From NCBI RefSeq assembly GCF_009796845.1, contig NZ_CP047025.1:2542001-2606000 (forward strand): 64,000 nucleotides of DNA, written 5' to 3'. The notes below the pieces were generated by a model. That model had not been told where the DNA came from, did no database searches, and was given only the letters and a program-made list of their open reading frames with translations. Positions 46,111 to 54,589 of the stretch are shown piece by piece (positions within the stretch are counted from its first letter, which is position 1; every line of letters starts with the position of its first letter). The DNA is from Cobetia sp. L2A1. GTDB lineage: Bacteria > Pseudomonadota > Gammaproteobacteria > Pseudomonadales > Halomonadaceae. The position numbers were made by a program, and so were the translations under genes.

Positions 46111-47136
46111 TTAGTTGTCGGGTCCCGTCTGATTAACTACGAGCTTAGTGAATAACTCCGGCCGTTCGGCTTGCCATTCCTTCATCGCTGCGATTGGCGC
46201 CTTGTGATGTAGTGCCTTCTGAGGAATGTGGTAGTTATATAGCCAGCAATAACGCTCAAGCGTCTGTTCCAAGTCCTCACTTGAGTCATAGCGCCGAGTC
46301 GCCAATACATCACTGATACGGCCATTGAAGCGCTCCACCATCCCGTTCGTCTGCGGTCTTCCCGGTTTGATCAATCGATGTTCGATACCATGGCTTTGGC
46401 ACTCCTGATCGAATAGATGGCGCCCGCTGGGCCTACGTTCACCTCCCACGGTGAAACGATCGGTAAATGATTTGCCGTTGTCAGTGAGCACGGTGTGAAT
46501 CGTGAAGGGAGCCTTCTCCTTCACCCGCTTCATGAACGCCTGGGCGTCCTTCGCAGATTGGCTTGATCTGACCTCCAGATATACCCAGCGAGTAGCGCGA
46601 TCAATCGCGACGTAGAGATAGCGCTTCTGATCTTCGTCAGGCATTTGGGGAAGGTGCTTGATATTGATGTGCACATATCCGGGCTCATAATCCTTGAAAG
46701 GCCGGTGTTTGGGCTTCTCGTCCCCTTCCGCATCTCGCCGCGCCAGCTTGGCGAGAGTCGGCACATCACGTCGTTTGAGCATGCGCTGAAGCGCGGAACG
46801 TGACAGCTTGGGGTTCAGGAATTCACGCGCGACGACAAGTAGATCATCAAGCCCCAGGCGTATCAGTTCGCGGGTGGCGATGACCACCTCCTCCTGTTCA
46901 GAGGTCAGAGTCGCCAGCAGGTTATGGCGTGTGTGTGAGCGATCCTGGATATGATCACGGTAACGCCAGCGCTGGATGGTTGAGATGCTGACCCCAAACT
47001 GACGAGCGAGATCTTTGTTCGTCATGCTGGCAGGAGCTGCTTGGATGTCGGCACGAATTTTCGGTGTCGTCGTCGCTTGCTTATGCAGCTTGATGTCCAT
47101 GAAGCCTTTCCTGAATAAATTGCTTGATGAGCTCAC
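46111..47136 (-). CDS. IS481 family transposase (probably inactive)
   Basis: A 341-residue transposase with an N-terminal helix-turn-helix (KDLARQFGVSISTIQRWRY, about 41-59) and an integrase-type catalytic core (about 150-300). The expected DDE triad reads Asn158 (HINIKHLPQM), Asp219 (VLTDNGKSF) and Glu268 (GMVERFNG). In relatives the first position is Asp and lies 60 residues before the second, exactly the spacing here, so the first catalytic Asp appears to be replaced by Asn. The start is a GTG at 47136; an ATG (MDIKLHK) lies 12 codons further in. The stop codon falls in the left inverted repeat. Confidence 0.88.
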   Translation of the reverse strand: MSSSSNLFRKGFMDIKLHKQATTTPKIRADIQAAPASMTNKDLARQFGVSISTIQRWRYRDHIQDRSHTRHNLLATLTSEQEEVVIATRELIRLGLDDLLVVAREFLNPKLSRSALQRMLKRRDVPTLAKLARRDAEGDEKPKHRPFKDYEPGYVHINIKHLPQMPDEDQKRYLYVAIDRATRWVYLEVRSSQSAKDAQAFMKRVKEKAPFTIHTVLTDNGKSFTDRFTVGGERRPSGRHLFDQECQSHGIEHRLIKPGRPQTNGMVERFNGRISDVLATRRYDSSEDLEQTLERYCWLYNYHIPQKALHHKAPIAAMKEWQAERPELFTKLVVNQTGPDN

Positions 47137-47191
47137 AAGAGGCTAACAAAGGATAGCTTCGTTGTGAAATTTGATCATCCGGCACCCTACA
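46116..47191. mobile_element. IS481 family insertion sequence, about 1.08 kb
   Basis: Ends starting TGT match as inverted repeats: TGTCGGGTCCCGTCTGATTAA at 46116 against the complement of the 47171-47191 end (TGTAGGGTGCCGGATGATCAA), about 16 of 22 positions. Six outer bases (gttagt at 46110 and actaac at 47192) continue the inverted symmetry and may belong to the repeats. No target duplication is visible outside them. Confidence 0.82.
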
Positions 47192-47285
47192 ACTAACAGC
47201 ATTGCATTTCATGTACCCGAAGCCACTTGGCGCAAACACGTTTATTAATAATCGACTTCTGACAGTTTATAGTTGTGCATGCATT

Positions 47286-47317
47286 AAAAAAGCCTGCGAT
47301 ATATTCGCAGGCTTTTC
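47286..47317 (-). terminator. Terminator of ugd
   Basis: AAAAGCCTGCGA and TCGCAGGCTTTT form a perfect 12-bp stem with a short AT loop, 32 bases after the ugd stop. T runs are present on both strands. Confidence 0.9.
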
Positions 47318-47348
47318 ATTATGGTTATACTACTTAGCTTTTATTGAC

Positions 47349-48515
47349 TCAGTCGTTACCGAACAGATCCCGCGTGTATACCTTGTCAGCTACATCTGCG
47401 AGCTCTTCTGCCATACGGTTGCTGAGGATCACATCGGCCTCCTGCTTGAAGGCCGCGAGATCGCTCAATACGCGGGAGCCGAAGAAAGTATCTTCTTGAA
47501 GCACAGGTTCATAGACGATGACTTCGATGCCCTTGGCCTTGATGCGCTTCATTACTCCCTGCATGGCGCTGGCACGGAAGTTGTCTGACCCCGACTTCAT
47601 CACCAGACGATAGATACCCACCACCTGCGGGTTGCGCTTGAGCACGGCCTCAGCAATGAAGTCCTTGCGCGTGGTATTGGCATCGACGATGGCCTGGATG
47701 ATGTTGTTGGGCACTTCACCGTAGTTCGCCAACAGCTGCTTGGTATCTTTCGGCAAGCAGTAACCACCATATCCGAATGACGGGTTGTGATAATGCTGGC
47801 CGATACGCGGGTCCAGCCCTACCCCTTCGATGATCTGCTTGGCATCCAGGCCATGTGACTCGGCGTAGGTGTCCAGCTCATTGAAATAGGCCACACGCAT
47901 CGCAAGATAGGTATTCGCGAACAGCTTGATGGCCTCCGCCTCAGTGCTATCAGTGAACAACACGTCAATGCCCTGCTTGATGGCGCCTTCCTTGAGCAGA
48001 CCGGCAAACACCTCGGCACGCTCAGAGCGCTCACCGACGATGATGCGCGAAGGATGTAGGTTGTCATACAGCGCCTTGCCTTCACGCAGGAATTCCGGTG
48101 AGAAGATAAGGTTCTGCGTCTGGAAGCGCTTACGTGTTTCAGCGGTATACCCCACCGGTACGGTAGACTTGATCACCATCACCGCATCTGGATTGATCGC
48201 CATCACGTCCTGAATCACCGCCTCAACACTGGAGGTATTGAAGTAGTTCGTCTTCGGGTCGTAGTCCGTCGGTGTCGCGATTACGACAAAGCGCGCATCA
48301 CGATAGGCAGCGTCCTTGTCCAGTGTCGCTCGGAAGTTGAGGTCACCACGGGCAAGAAACTCATTGATCTCGGTATCTTCAATCGGGGAAATACCACGAT
48401 TCAAACCTTCCACTTTCTCCGCGATGATATCTACCGCCACCACTTCATGATGCTGTGATAGCAACATGGCGTTGGAGAGTCCGACGTAACCCGTGCCTGC
48501 GATGGCAATTTTCAT
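47349..48515 (-). CDS. ugd: UDP-glucose 6-dehydrogenase
   Basis: Oxidises UDP-glucose twice with NAD to UDP-glucuronate, the precursor of uronic-acid-containing capsules; cytoplasmic. The 388-residue length is normal. The NAD site is [19 protein letters not shown]. Other features are [49 protein letters not shown] and the catalytic cysteine in [14 protein letters not shown]. It has its own terminator, and its upstream region carries a decayed copy of part of a ugd-like gene. The closest relatives by style are the capsule-linked Ugd/KfiD enzymes. Confidence 0.95.
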   Translation of the reverse strand: MKIAIAGTGYVGLSNAMLLSQHHEVVAVDIIAEKVEGLNRGISPIEDTEINEFLARGDLNFRATLDKDAAYRDARFVVIATPTDYDPKTNYFNTSSVEAVIQDVMAINPDAVMVIKSTVPVGYTAETRKRFQTQNLIFSPEFLREGKALYDNLHPSRIIVGERSERAEVFAGLLKEGAIKQGIDVLFTDSTEAEAIKLFANTYLAMRVAYFNELDTYAESHGLDAKQIIEGVGLDPRIGQHYHNPSFGYGGYCLPKDTKQLLANYGEVPNNIIQAIVDANTTRKDFIAEAVLKRNPQVVGIYRLVMKSGSDNFRASAMQGVMKRIKAKGIEVIVYEPVLQEDTFFGSRVLSDLAAFKQEADVILSNRMAEELADVADKVYTRDLFGND

Positions 48516-48575
48516 TCCAATAAATTCCTATAACAATTTGTACAGATTAAAAGGTAAATGCAGATTGTAGTCCGA

Positions 48576-48660
48576 TGCCTTGTCCTCGCGCAGGAATTAC
48601 GGTGAGAACGGCAGATTCCACGCAGGGGAGCGCTCACGTGCCTCAACGGTATACGCCACC
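48576..48660 (-). pseudogene. Decayed fragment of a second ugd-like gene
   Basis: These 85 bases align without gaps to the intact ugd segment at about 48076-48160, with about 64 of 85 positions identical by my hand count. The flanks of the match are not similar. It lies in the same orientation as ugd and just upstream of it. Confidence 0.7.
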
Positions 48661-48670
48661 AACACAATAA

Positions 48671-48867
48671 ATTCTCGACAGCCCAAGAGTCACGTACAAA
48701 AACGTTTCTATCAAGGTCTCATCCGCACCTGAGGGTGATCAGCAGTCACATGAAGCCTTTCAAGAACGCTACCGCCCCGAGGTGTTTGACGGCGCATTCG
48801 CCGAGGCCCGGTTGCAAATGCCCACAGGCTTCGCTGCATGTAGATCCTTAGCACTATTGGTTCCATA
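48671..48867 (+). other. Short protein-like open stretch without a start, possible gene relic
   Basis: A 65-codon frame between stops that includes SHEAFQERYRPEVFDGAF and EARLQMPTGF. Its base composition is richer in GC than the surrounding AT-rich DNA. No start codon or ribosome site fits, and I do not recognise the family. It probably is debris of a gene lost in the same rearrangements that left the ugd fragment. Confidence 0.35.
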
Positions 48868-50123
48868 AAAGGAACAGCGCGCACCTTCTAGGAAAATCTT
48901 CTTCATGGTGGAATAGCGGCCTTGACGGGTAATATCCATACTTTAACTGTCGCTATTCATACAACCTTCACCCTCAAGACAAGAGGCCTTGATCAATATT
49001 GTCAGAGCGAACCCCTGGTTTACGGGCGCAAAAATCCTCCACGAGACAATGAATCAATCAAAATTTTGGTCGCCTGGCAGAATGTTACTATTATTTATTT
49101 TATATGAAAAATAGTGGGAAATACTGTCTTCAAAGCTGTACAACATATCATTTCTGCATAGAAAACTTTGGCACTAACAATGATGAAATATGACATACCC
49201 GTGCAATATTTTACCCAAGGGGCATTGCACTCAAAGCACAAGGTAAAAATTCCCATGCATCCAGTGCGTAGCCTCACGTCCCACATTGATCAGGGGAACT
49301 ATCGATGTTTTACCTGGTTAATTTTTCTGAAAAATGTCGCACATAAGGAACACAGATGTACTTGATAAGAGACTAATCATACTGCACCACGTTACTATTT
49401 TTCCATAGCTTATTCACATTCGATTCAAGCTTGGCAGCAGAAAGAATACTATAGTTTAACCTTAACTTACTGAATATAAAGACATTATATTCACGATATC
49501 TCGCATAGACCATCCTTGGAAGCCTTTACGGCGACTCATATCCGTCACTTAAATGCGACGCTAAACAAGACTCGCCTTTAGAAGGTTACTCAAAAACACA
49601 ATACAGATACATTATTGTTTCACTCATGTCACCAGAGGACTAGAGCTGCCATTGCAGAAGGACTATTCACCCCACTATATTAATTTAACAATCCAATATA
49701 TATAAACGATTTAGCATTAGAGAGTCTTAGTTCCTTTAAACTCACTTAGTATCATGCGCCTCACTAAGACTTGTCGTTGTCGTTCTTGTGGCAGTACAAA
49801 AAGACAGAGAGAATATTCTCTTCCATACTGCAGTACGTTAAGATGACGTGCATGACATCCAAGATATTTTCGACGTGCTGAGATTGGGTTCATGCTTTGA
49901 TTTCAAAGCCATGACAGAATGAGGCGCTGGCTAATCGACATATCAACAACACCACTCGATTAACGTTAATAAAGTGAAAGCCGGGGAATATTGAGATGCT
50001 TCACTTTTCGATATTGATGCCTATTTGGAAACATATTGGCATGTGCATCATGGCAATAACCATACTTGCATCAGCACTTTGAGAAGTGCGGATTTCCTGC
50101 TCAGGAAGATAAGGGAACACCAC
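48868..50123. other. AT-rich region without genes upstream of the yjb operon
   Basis: About 1.25 kb with only short, unsupported frames. The last part presumably carries the promoter and leader of the yjbE-like gene. I see no RNA gene, IS end or array. Confidence 0.5.
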
Positions 50124-50615
50124 ATGAAACGCACCGCCGCAACACTGATAATCGCTGGGCTAACTCTGTCACCGCTGGTTGCTCAGATAGCTAAAGCAGA
50201 GAGCGAAACTGCCGCACAGAGCAGCACCTCGACCAATACGTCAGGTGGTGGTCCTGCCGCAAGGCCTGGCGCAGCAGGTGATATGGCAGTCGGTAGCATG
50301 GCCGCTAACGCAGTGGGCTTGGCGGTTGCCGTCGGTCTCGCGGCAAGCGTTGCCTCGGGAGGCGATGGCAGTAGTGGCGGCAGTACCAGTGGCAGCGATA
50401 ATACAGATCCTGATGGTGGCGATGGCACGACAGGAACCACCGGTACGACTGACCCGAGCGATGGCAGCAACCCTGATCAGGGCGGCGAGTCTAGTGATGG
50501 CGACGGTACGACGGGCACCACAGGTACGACCGGAACCACTGGCACCACAGGTACGACTGGCACCACGGGCTCGACCGGTACAACTGGCACCACCGGCACT
50601 ACAGGTACCTTCTAA
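50124..50615 (+). CDS. yjbE: YjbE-like secreted Gly/Thr-rich exopolysaccharide protein
   Basis: A 163-residue exported protein, first of a yjbEFGH-type operon linked in E. coli to an extracellular polysaccharide. The ATG at 50124 has AAGGGA 8 bases upstream. The signal peptide is MKRTAATLIIAGLTLSPLVAQIAKA. The middle holds a hydrophobic Ala/Val segment (MAVGSMAANAVGLAVAVGLAASVASGG). From about residue 95 the protein is Gly/Ser/Asp/Thr-rich and ends in about 12 copies of the triplet Thr-Gly-Thr. E. coli YjbE is about 80 residues with a similar GTTTT end, so this is a longer version. The function of YjbE itself is unknown. Confidence 0.8.
   Translation: MKRTAATLIIAGLTLSPLVAQIAKAESETAAQSSTSTNTSGGGPAARPGAAGDMAVGSMAANAVGLAVAVGLAASVASGGDGSSGGSTSGSDNTDPDGGDGTTGTTGTTDPSDGSNPDQGGESSDGDGTTGTTGTTGTTGTTGTTGTTGSTGTTGTTGTTGTF
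50504..50609 (+). repeat. 9-bp repeat tract encoding Thr-Gly-Thr
   Basis: Degenerate copies of ggcaccacaggtacgac-type units at the 3' end of the yjbE-like gene. The code stays Gly-Thr-Thr while third positions vary, which suggests selection on the protein rather than recent slippage. Confidence 0.85.
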
Positions 50616-50620
50616 TCATC

Positions 50621-51388
50621 ATGAAGCCGATATCCATTGCACAGCAGGGTCGCCTGGCGGCTCTGCTATCCGTGATAGGGAGCGTCTTGCTTGTCGGATG
50701 CTCGACACTCGAGCAGGGCCAGCTTGGTCAGACAGCAAGCGCTGTCATGGGCAGGGATATGTTTGATGCCGAGCAAGCTCGCGCCCTGCCCTACGCTTCT
50801 CTTCGCATGAGCCACGAGGGCAATACTGGCCTGGTGGTGCTTGCCGCTCTGAGCGCGCCATCATCTGAGGCACCCGCCAGACAAGAGTTGGCGCGCTTCG
50901 AGACGGCCGATCATGCCTTCGTCCGCCTCAAGGATGGCTTGCTTGGCGGTACGGCAGGCTTTGCAAGCGATCTGCTCGACATGCAGCGCGATACGCTCGC
51001 AGTGCCGGCCGATAGTGCTTCTGAGCAGAAAGCGGCTTTGCCATCCACCGCGTCACCAGTCGCACCATGGGTACTGGATACCCGGCATGTGCTGCATTAC
51101 GACGTGCATTCACGCTGGCAACGCGCGGATGGCTCGGAAGGCTATGCCCTCGGGCGAGCAGAATGGCAATGCGCGCCGGCACGCCCAGTGGCGCTGCCAC
51201 TCGGGACACAATCATTGGCTGAGTGTCAGGAGAAGATTCGCTGGCAGAACGGCAAGGTGAGCACCAATCACTATGGGGTGGCAGACACTGATGACGATTC
51301 ACTTCCCCCGCGCGTCTGGAAGGCCGATGTTCAGCCTTGGCCAGGTGCACCTCGCTGGAGTTGGGAGGTGGCCCGTGGCTGGTGGTAA
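50621..51388 (+). CDS. yjbF: YjbF-like outer-membrane lipoprotein
   Basis: A 255-residue lipoprotein with signal peptide and lipobox LLVGCSTLEQ (acylated Cys about 27). The conserved YjbF stretches are LPYASLRMSHEGNTGLVVLA and a WVLDTRHVLHYDVHSRWQ region; the C-terminus is Trp-rich (WSWEVARGWW). Relatives in capsule loci (GfcB) share the fold and are required for group 4 capsule. It lies 5 bases after the yjbE-like gene and overlaps yjbG by 14, so it belongs to the same transcript. Confidence 0.84.
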   Translation: MKPISIAQQGRLAALLSVIGSVLLVGCSTLEQGQLGQTASAVMGRDMFDAEQARALPYASLRMSHEGNTGLVVLAALSAPSSEAPARQELARFETADHAFVRLKDGLLGGTAGFASDLLDMQRDTLAVPADSASEQKAALPSTASPVAPWVLDTRHVLHYDVHSRWQRADGSEGYALGRAEWQCAPARPVALPLGTQSLAECQEKIRWQNGKVSTNHYGVADTDDDSLPPRVWKADVQPWPGAPRWSWEVARGWW

Positions 51389-52280
51389 GCCTTCACTGCG
51401 GATCACTTCCGCGAGTCGCGTTACACAACGGTGCGTACTGGCCGTGACGCTAGTTGTCGCCTCCTTCGCTAGCCCCTCTACGGTCGCTGACGAGACGCCA
51501 GCCTCTTCCTCGCTTCCCGATAGCGTGAGATTGAGTGAGGCCGTCATTCACCAGTTATCAGAGCTGGCCACCCCGACAGGTATCGAGTGGCCCTACGCCT
51601 TCGTGGCGTCACAGACCATGCGTGGACGCTCACGAGCACTCGGAGAGCGGCTGTTCTTTGAGGTGCGGCAGCTCACCACCCAGGCACGCTTCGAGACACA
51701 ACTGCAACGAGATGGGCTTGTCAGCTGGGCGCGCGTGATTCGGCGCAGCCCCGTCGATGGCCGCCAGGTCGGACGTATCGACCCGATTTCCTTGTGGCGG
51801 ACACCGCGTCTGGATATTCCACTGAATGACAATGACTGGATTGGCCAATGTCAGCCGGACAATCGCATTCAGCTGTGGAGCGCCATTGGTGTTCGTCATC
51901 TGGAGTGGAGCTCCGGATTGACGTTACGCCAGGCGCTGGATGGCCTGCCCGGCGCGCGGAGCAATGCTGAGCACGCCAGTGTCATCACGTTGAGTGGCGC
52001 CATCTTCTCGCGCGGCATCAGTGCCTGGAACGAGCAGCCCTACTCGCTCGCGCCGGGCGATCGCATCGTAGTCGACCTGCCGCGTATTTCGGCAGCGTCT
52101 GCATGGGTCAATCGCAGCCTGCCTGAGTGGCTCAGCCTGCAATGGCCGGGCAAGGGTTGCCGTGCGGTGAGTGCCATCAGCGGTGAAACTCAGGAGGTCG
52201 AGTACCTTACCTCGCTCATCAATGTCACTGAGCCTGCCATGCCAGCAGTCGAGAATGTCAGCGGAGACAGCACGCCATGA
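51375..52280 (+). CDS. yjbG: YjbG-like periplasmic protein (GfcC family)
   Basis: A 301-residue exported protein. The GTG at 51375 is chosen, with GGGAGG 6 bases upstream; earlier starts would overlap yjbF heavily. A signal peptide ends near ASPSTVA. The mature part has beta-rich, capsule-protein-like segments (SVRLSEAVIHQLSE, ALDGLPGARSNAEHASVITLSG, YSLAPGDRIVVDLP), typical of GfcC/YjbG with its SLBB-like domains. It is thought to act in the periplasm with YjbH. It overlaps yjbH by ATGA. Confidence 0.82.
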   Translation: MAGGKPSLRITSASRVTQRCVLAVTLVVASFASPSTVADETPASSSLPDSVRLSEAVIHQLSELATPTGIEWPYAFVASQTMRGRSRALGERLFFEVRQLTTQARFETQLQRDGLVSWARVIRRSPVDGRQVGRIDPISLWRTPRLDIPLNDNDWIGQCQPDNRIQLWSAIGVRHLEWSSGLTLRQALDGLPGARSNAEHASVITLSGAIFSRGISAWNEQPYSLAPGDRIVVDLPRISAASAWVNRSLPEWLSLQWPGKGCRAVSAISGETQEVEYLTSLINVTEPAMPAVENVSGDSTP

Positions 52281-54481
52281 CGGCTTATTCTTTATCCACT
52301 GCTCACGATCGAGTGCAGACCGCCATTCGTCAGCTCGTATATCTCAGTGCCGGCATGTTACTCATCCCGTCGGCTCATGCTGGGCTGTTGGATGGTGAGC
52401 AGCCGGTAGAAAGCCGTCTGAGTGGGCTGGGCCTGGGACAGTCGGACTTCGGCGGTGTCGGGCTGATGCAGACACCGACGGCGCGCATGCAGAGAGCGGG
52501 CAGCCTGGCGTTCTCCTATACCGATGTCTCGCCTTATCGACGCTACAACGTCAGCCTGCAGCCGCTGGAGTGGCTTGAGACTGGCTTCCGCTATACCGAA
52601 ATCACCAACCGCCTGTATGGCGAGGCCATCGCGGGCGACCGTGATTACCTCGATAAAGGGGTCGATGCCAAGATTCGCCTGTGGGAAGAAAGCCGTTACC
52701 TCCCCGCCGTCGCCGTCGGCCTGCGTGACATGGGCGGTACCAGCCTGTTCGGTAGTGAATATCTGGTCGCCAGCAAGCGCTGGTATGACTTCGATTTCAC
52801 ACTGGGGCTTGGCTGGGGCTATCTGGGCTCGCGGGGGGATCTCAACAACCCGCTGGGCTGGGCAAGTGACAACTACAATGATCGTCCCACGGATACCGGT
52901 GGTGATGAGGGTGGTGAGTTCTCGCTCAACAGTCTGTTCAAGGGTCAGATGGGCATCTTCGGCGGTGTCGAATGGCAAACACCTTGGCAGCCGCTGGTAC
53001 TGATGGCAGAGCTTGACGGCAATGACTACCAGAGTGAACCGCAGAGCAATGATCAGGAGCAGGACAGCCCGATCAACCTCGGCGCGCGCCTGAGCATGAC
53101 CGACAACCTGATACTCAAGGCCGGCTGGGAGCGCGGCAATACTGCCATGCTCGGCGTCACCTTTGGGGTCGATCTCGCAGGACTGTCACAGGCCAAGCTG
53201 GATACACCGCCGGAGCCGCTTGTCGCCAAGGCGCCGGCGAGCAACCAGCTCAGCTGGCCTGAGCTCTCCCGAGAGATACAGGCGCAGTCCGGCATTCGCG
53301 TTGATAGCCTGACACGTGAAGGCACAGCGCTGATCGTCAGCGGTGAGAGCACGCGTTTCCGCTCGACGGCCCAGGCGGAAGGACGCGCCAATCGCGTACT
53401 GCATAATCGAGTGGATGACTACTTCGAGAGCTTCCACTACCGCTTGCGTTCCGGCGGGCTTGATACGCGCGAAGATGTTCACGCACGTGCTGACATTGCC
53501 AAGGCAGGCCACGATGCGCGCCAGCAGCTGCGCTATACCCACAGTGTCTATGCGCTGGCAGCGACCGAGCCCAATGACAGCAAGGCCGAGGGAGCAGCGC
53601 GCTATTCTGACGAGAAAGTGTTGCTGGAAAATACCGGCGACCGCTGGAGCGCCGGCTTCTCACCGGGGCTCAATCAGAACATCGGCGGCCCGGATGGCTA
53701 TCTCTATCAGGGCTATCTGAAAGGCTCGGCAGCATGGCGAACCGACCGCCATGGCTGGCTGTCAGGCTCGGCCCAGCTGACGTTGTTCGACAACTTCGAT
53801 CAGTATGAGTACATCTCGGATTCGAAGCTGCAGCGAGTTCGCTCGTACATCGGCCGCTACATCGAGGAAACCGATGTGGGTATCGATAACCTGCAGTACA
53901 CGCGCACCCATCAATTCGGGCGCAACTGGTACGGCATGGCGTACGGCGGCATTCTCGAGATGATGTATGCCGGTGTCGGCGGCGAGGTGCTCTATCGTCC
54001 GCTGGGTTCACCGCTGGCCTATGGCGTGGACGTCAATTGGGTGAAGCAGCGCGCTTTCAATCAACAATTCGGACTGCGTGACTACTCGACCACCACCGGC
54101 CATGCCAGTATCTACTGGGACACCGGCTATGAAGATGTATTGGCCAAGATCAGTCTCGGCCGCTATCTCGCCAAGGATCTCGGCATGACACTCGATATCT
54201 CGCGTGGCTTCGCCAATGGCGCACGCATGGGTGCCTGGGCCTCCTTCACCGATGCCGGTGATGACTTCGGCGAAGGCAGCTTCGACAAGGGCTTCTACAT
54301 CATGCTGCCGCTGGATGCCTTCTTCGTGCACTCCAGTCGCGACAATGTCAGCCTCGCCTGGAATCCGCTGACGCGTGATGGTGGCGCGCGCCTCAATCGC
54401 AAGTACAGCCTGTATGACATGACGGACTACCGCGACATGGATGAGTACTGGCAGGACTTCGACTCCAACGTCTGGAAGTAA
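52277..54481 (+). CDS. yjbH: YjbH-like outer-membrane exopolysaccharide protein (GfcD family)
   Basis: A 734-residue outer-membrane beta-barrel protein of the YjbH/GfcD (DUF940) family. A signal peptide ends IPSAHAG. The conserved N-terminal core is SDFGGVGLMQTPTARMQRAGSLAFSYTDVSPYRRYNVSLQPLEWLETGFRYTEI, followed by the barrel strands; the family ending MTDYRDMDEYWQDFDSNVWK is present. E. coli YjbH is about 698 residues. Recent models treat it as a polysaccharide secretion pore. It is last in the operon, before a long perfect hairpin. Confidence 0.87.
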   Translation: MTAYSLSTAHDRVQTAIRQLVYLSAGMLLIPSAHAGLLDGEQPVESRLSGLGLGQSDFGGVGLMQTPTARMQRAGSLAFSYTDVSPYRRYNVSLQPLEWLETGFRYTEITNRLYGEAIAGDRDYLDKGVDAKIRLWEESRYLPAVAVGLRDMGGTSLFGSEYLVASKRWYDFDFTLGLGWGYLGSRGDLNNPLGWASDNYNDRPTDTGGDEGGEFSLNSLFKGQMGIFGGVEWQTPWQPLVLMAELDGNDYQSEPQSNDQEQDSPINLGARLSMTDNLILKAGWERGNTAMLGVTFGVDLAGLSQAKLDTPPEPLVAKAPASNQLSWPELSREIQAQSGIRVDSLTREGTALIVSGESTRFRSTAQAEGRANRVLHNRVDDYFESFHYRLRSGGLDTREDVHARADIAKAGHDARQQLRYTHSVYALAATEPNDSKAEGAARYSDEKVLLENTGDRWSAGFSPGLNQNIGGPDGYLYQGYLKGSAAWRTDRHGWLSGSAQLTLFDNFDQYEYISDSKLQRVRSYIGRYIEETDVGIDNLQYTRTHQFGRNWYGMAYGGILEMMYAGVGGEVLYRPLGSPLAYGVDVNWVKQRAFNQQFGLRDYSTTTGHASIYWDTGYEDVLAKISLGRYLAKDLGMTLDISRGFANGARMGAWASFTDAGDDFGEGSFDKGFYIMLPLDAFFVHSSRDNVSLAWNPLTRDGGARLNRKYSLYDMTDYRDMDEYWQDFDSNVWK

Positions 54482-54496
54482 CACCGCCCTTCGCAC

Positions 54497-54552
54497 CATG
54501 AAAAACACGCAGACCGCGATCATTGCTGATCGCGGTCTGCGTGTTTTTCATG
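54497..54552. terminator. Bidirectional terminator with a perfect 26-bp stem between yjbH and poxB
   Basis: The arm starting at 54497 (catgaaaaacacgcagaccg, continuing to 54522) is perfectly complementary to 54527-54552, with a TTGC loop. The A/T runs inside the arms give each strand its U tract. It serves both convergent genes. Confidence 0.92.
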
Positions 54553-54589
54553 GGCTAGTCGTGGCGGCCATTCAATGGCGCCGTGGATG

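Noticed and set aside
47202..47588. A 128-codon plus frame across the ugd terminator
   Set aside because: It runs through the terminator stem and into antisense ugd.
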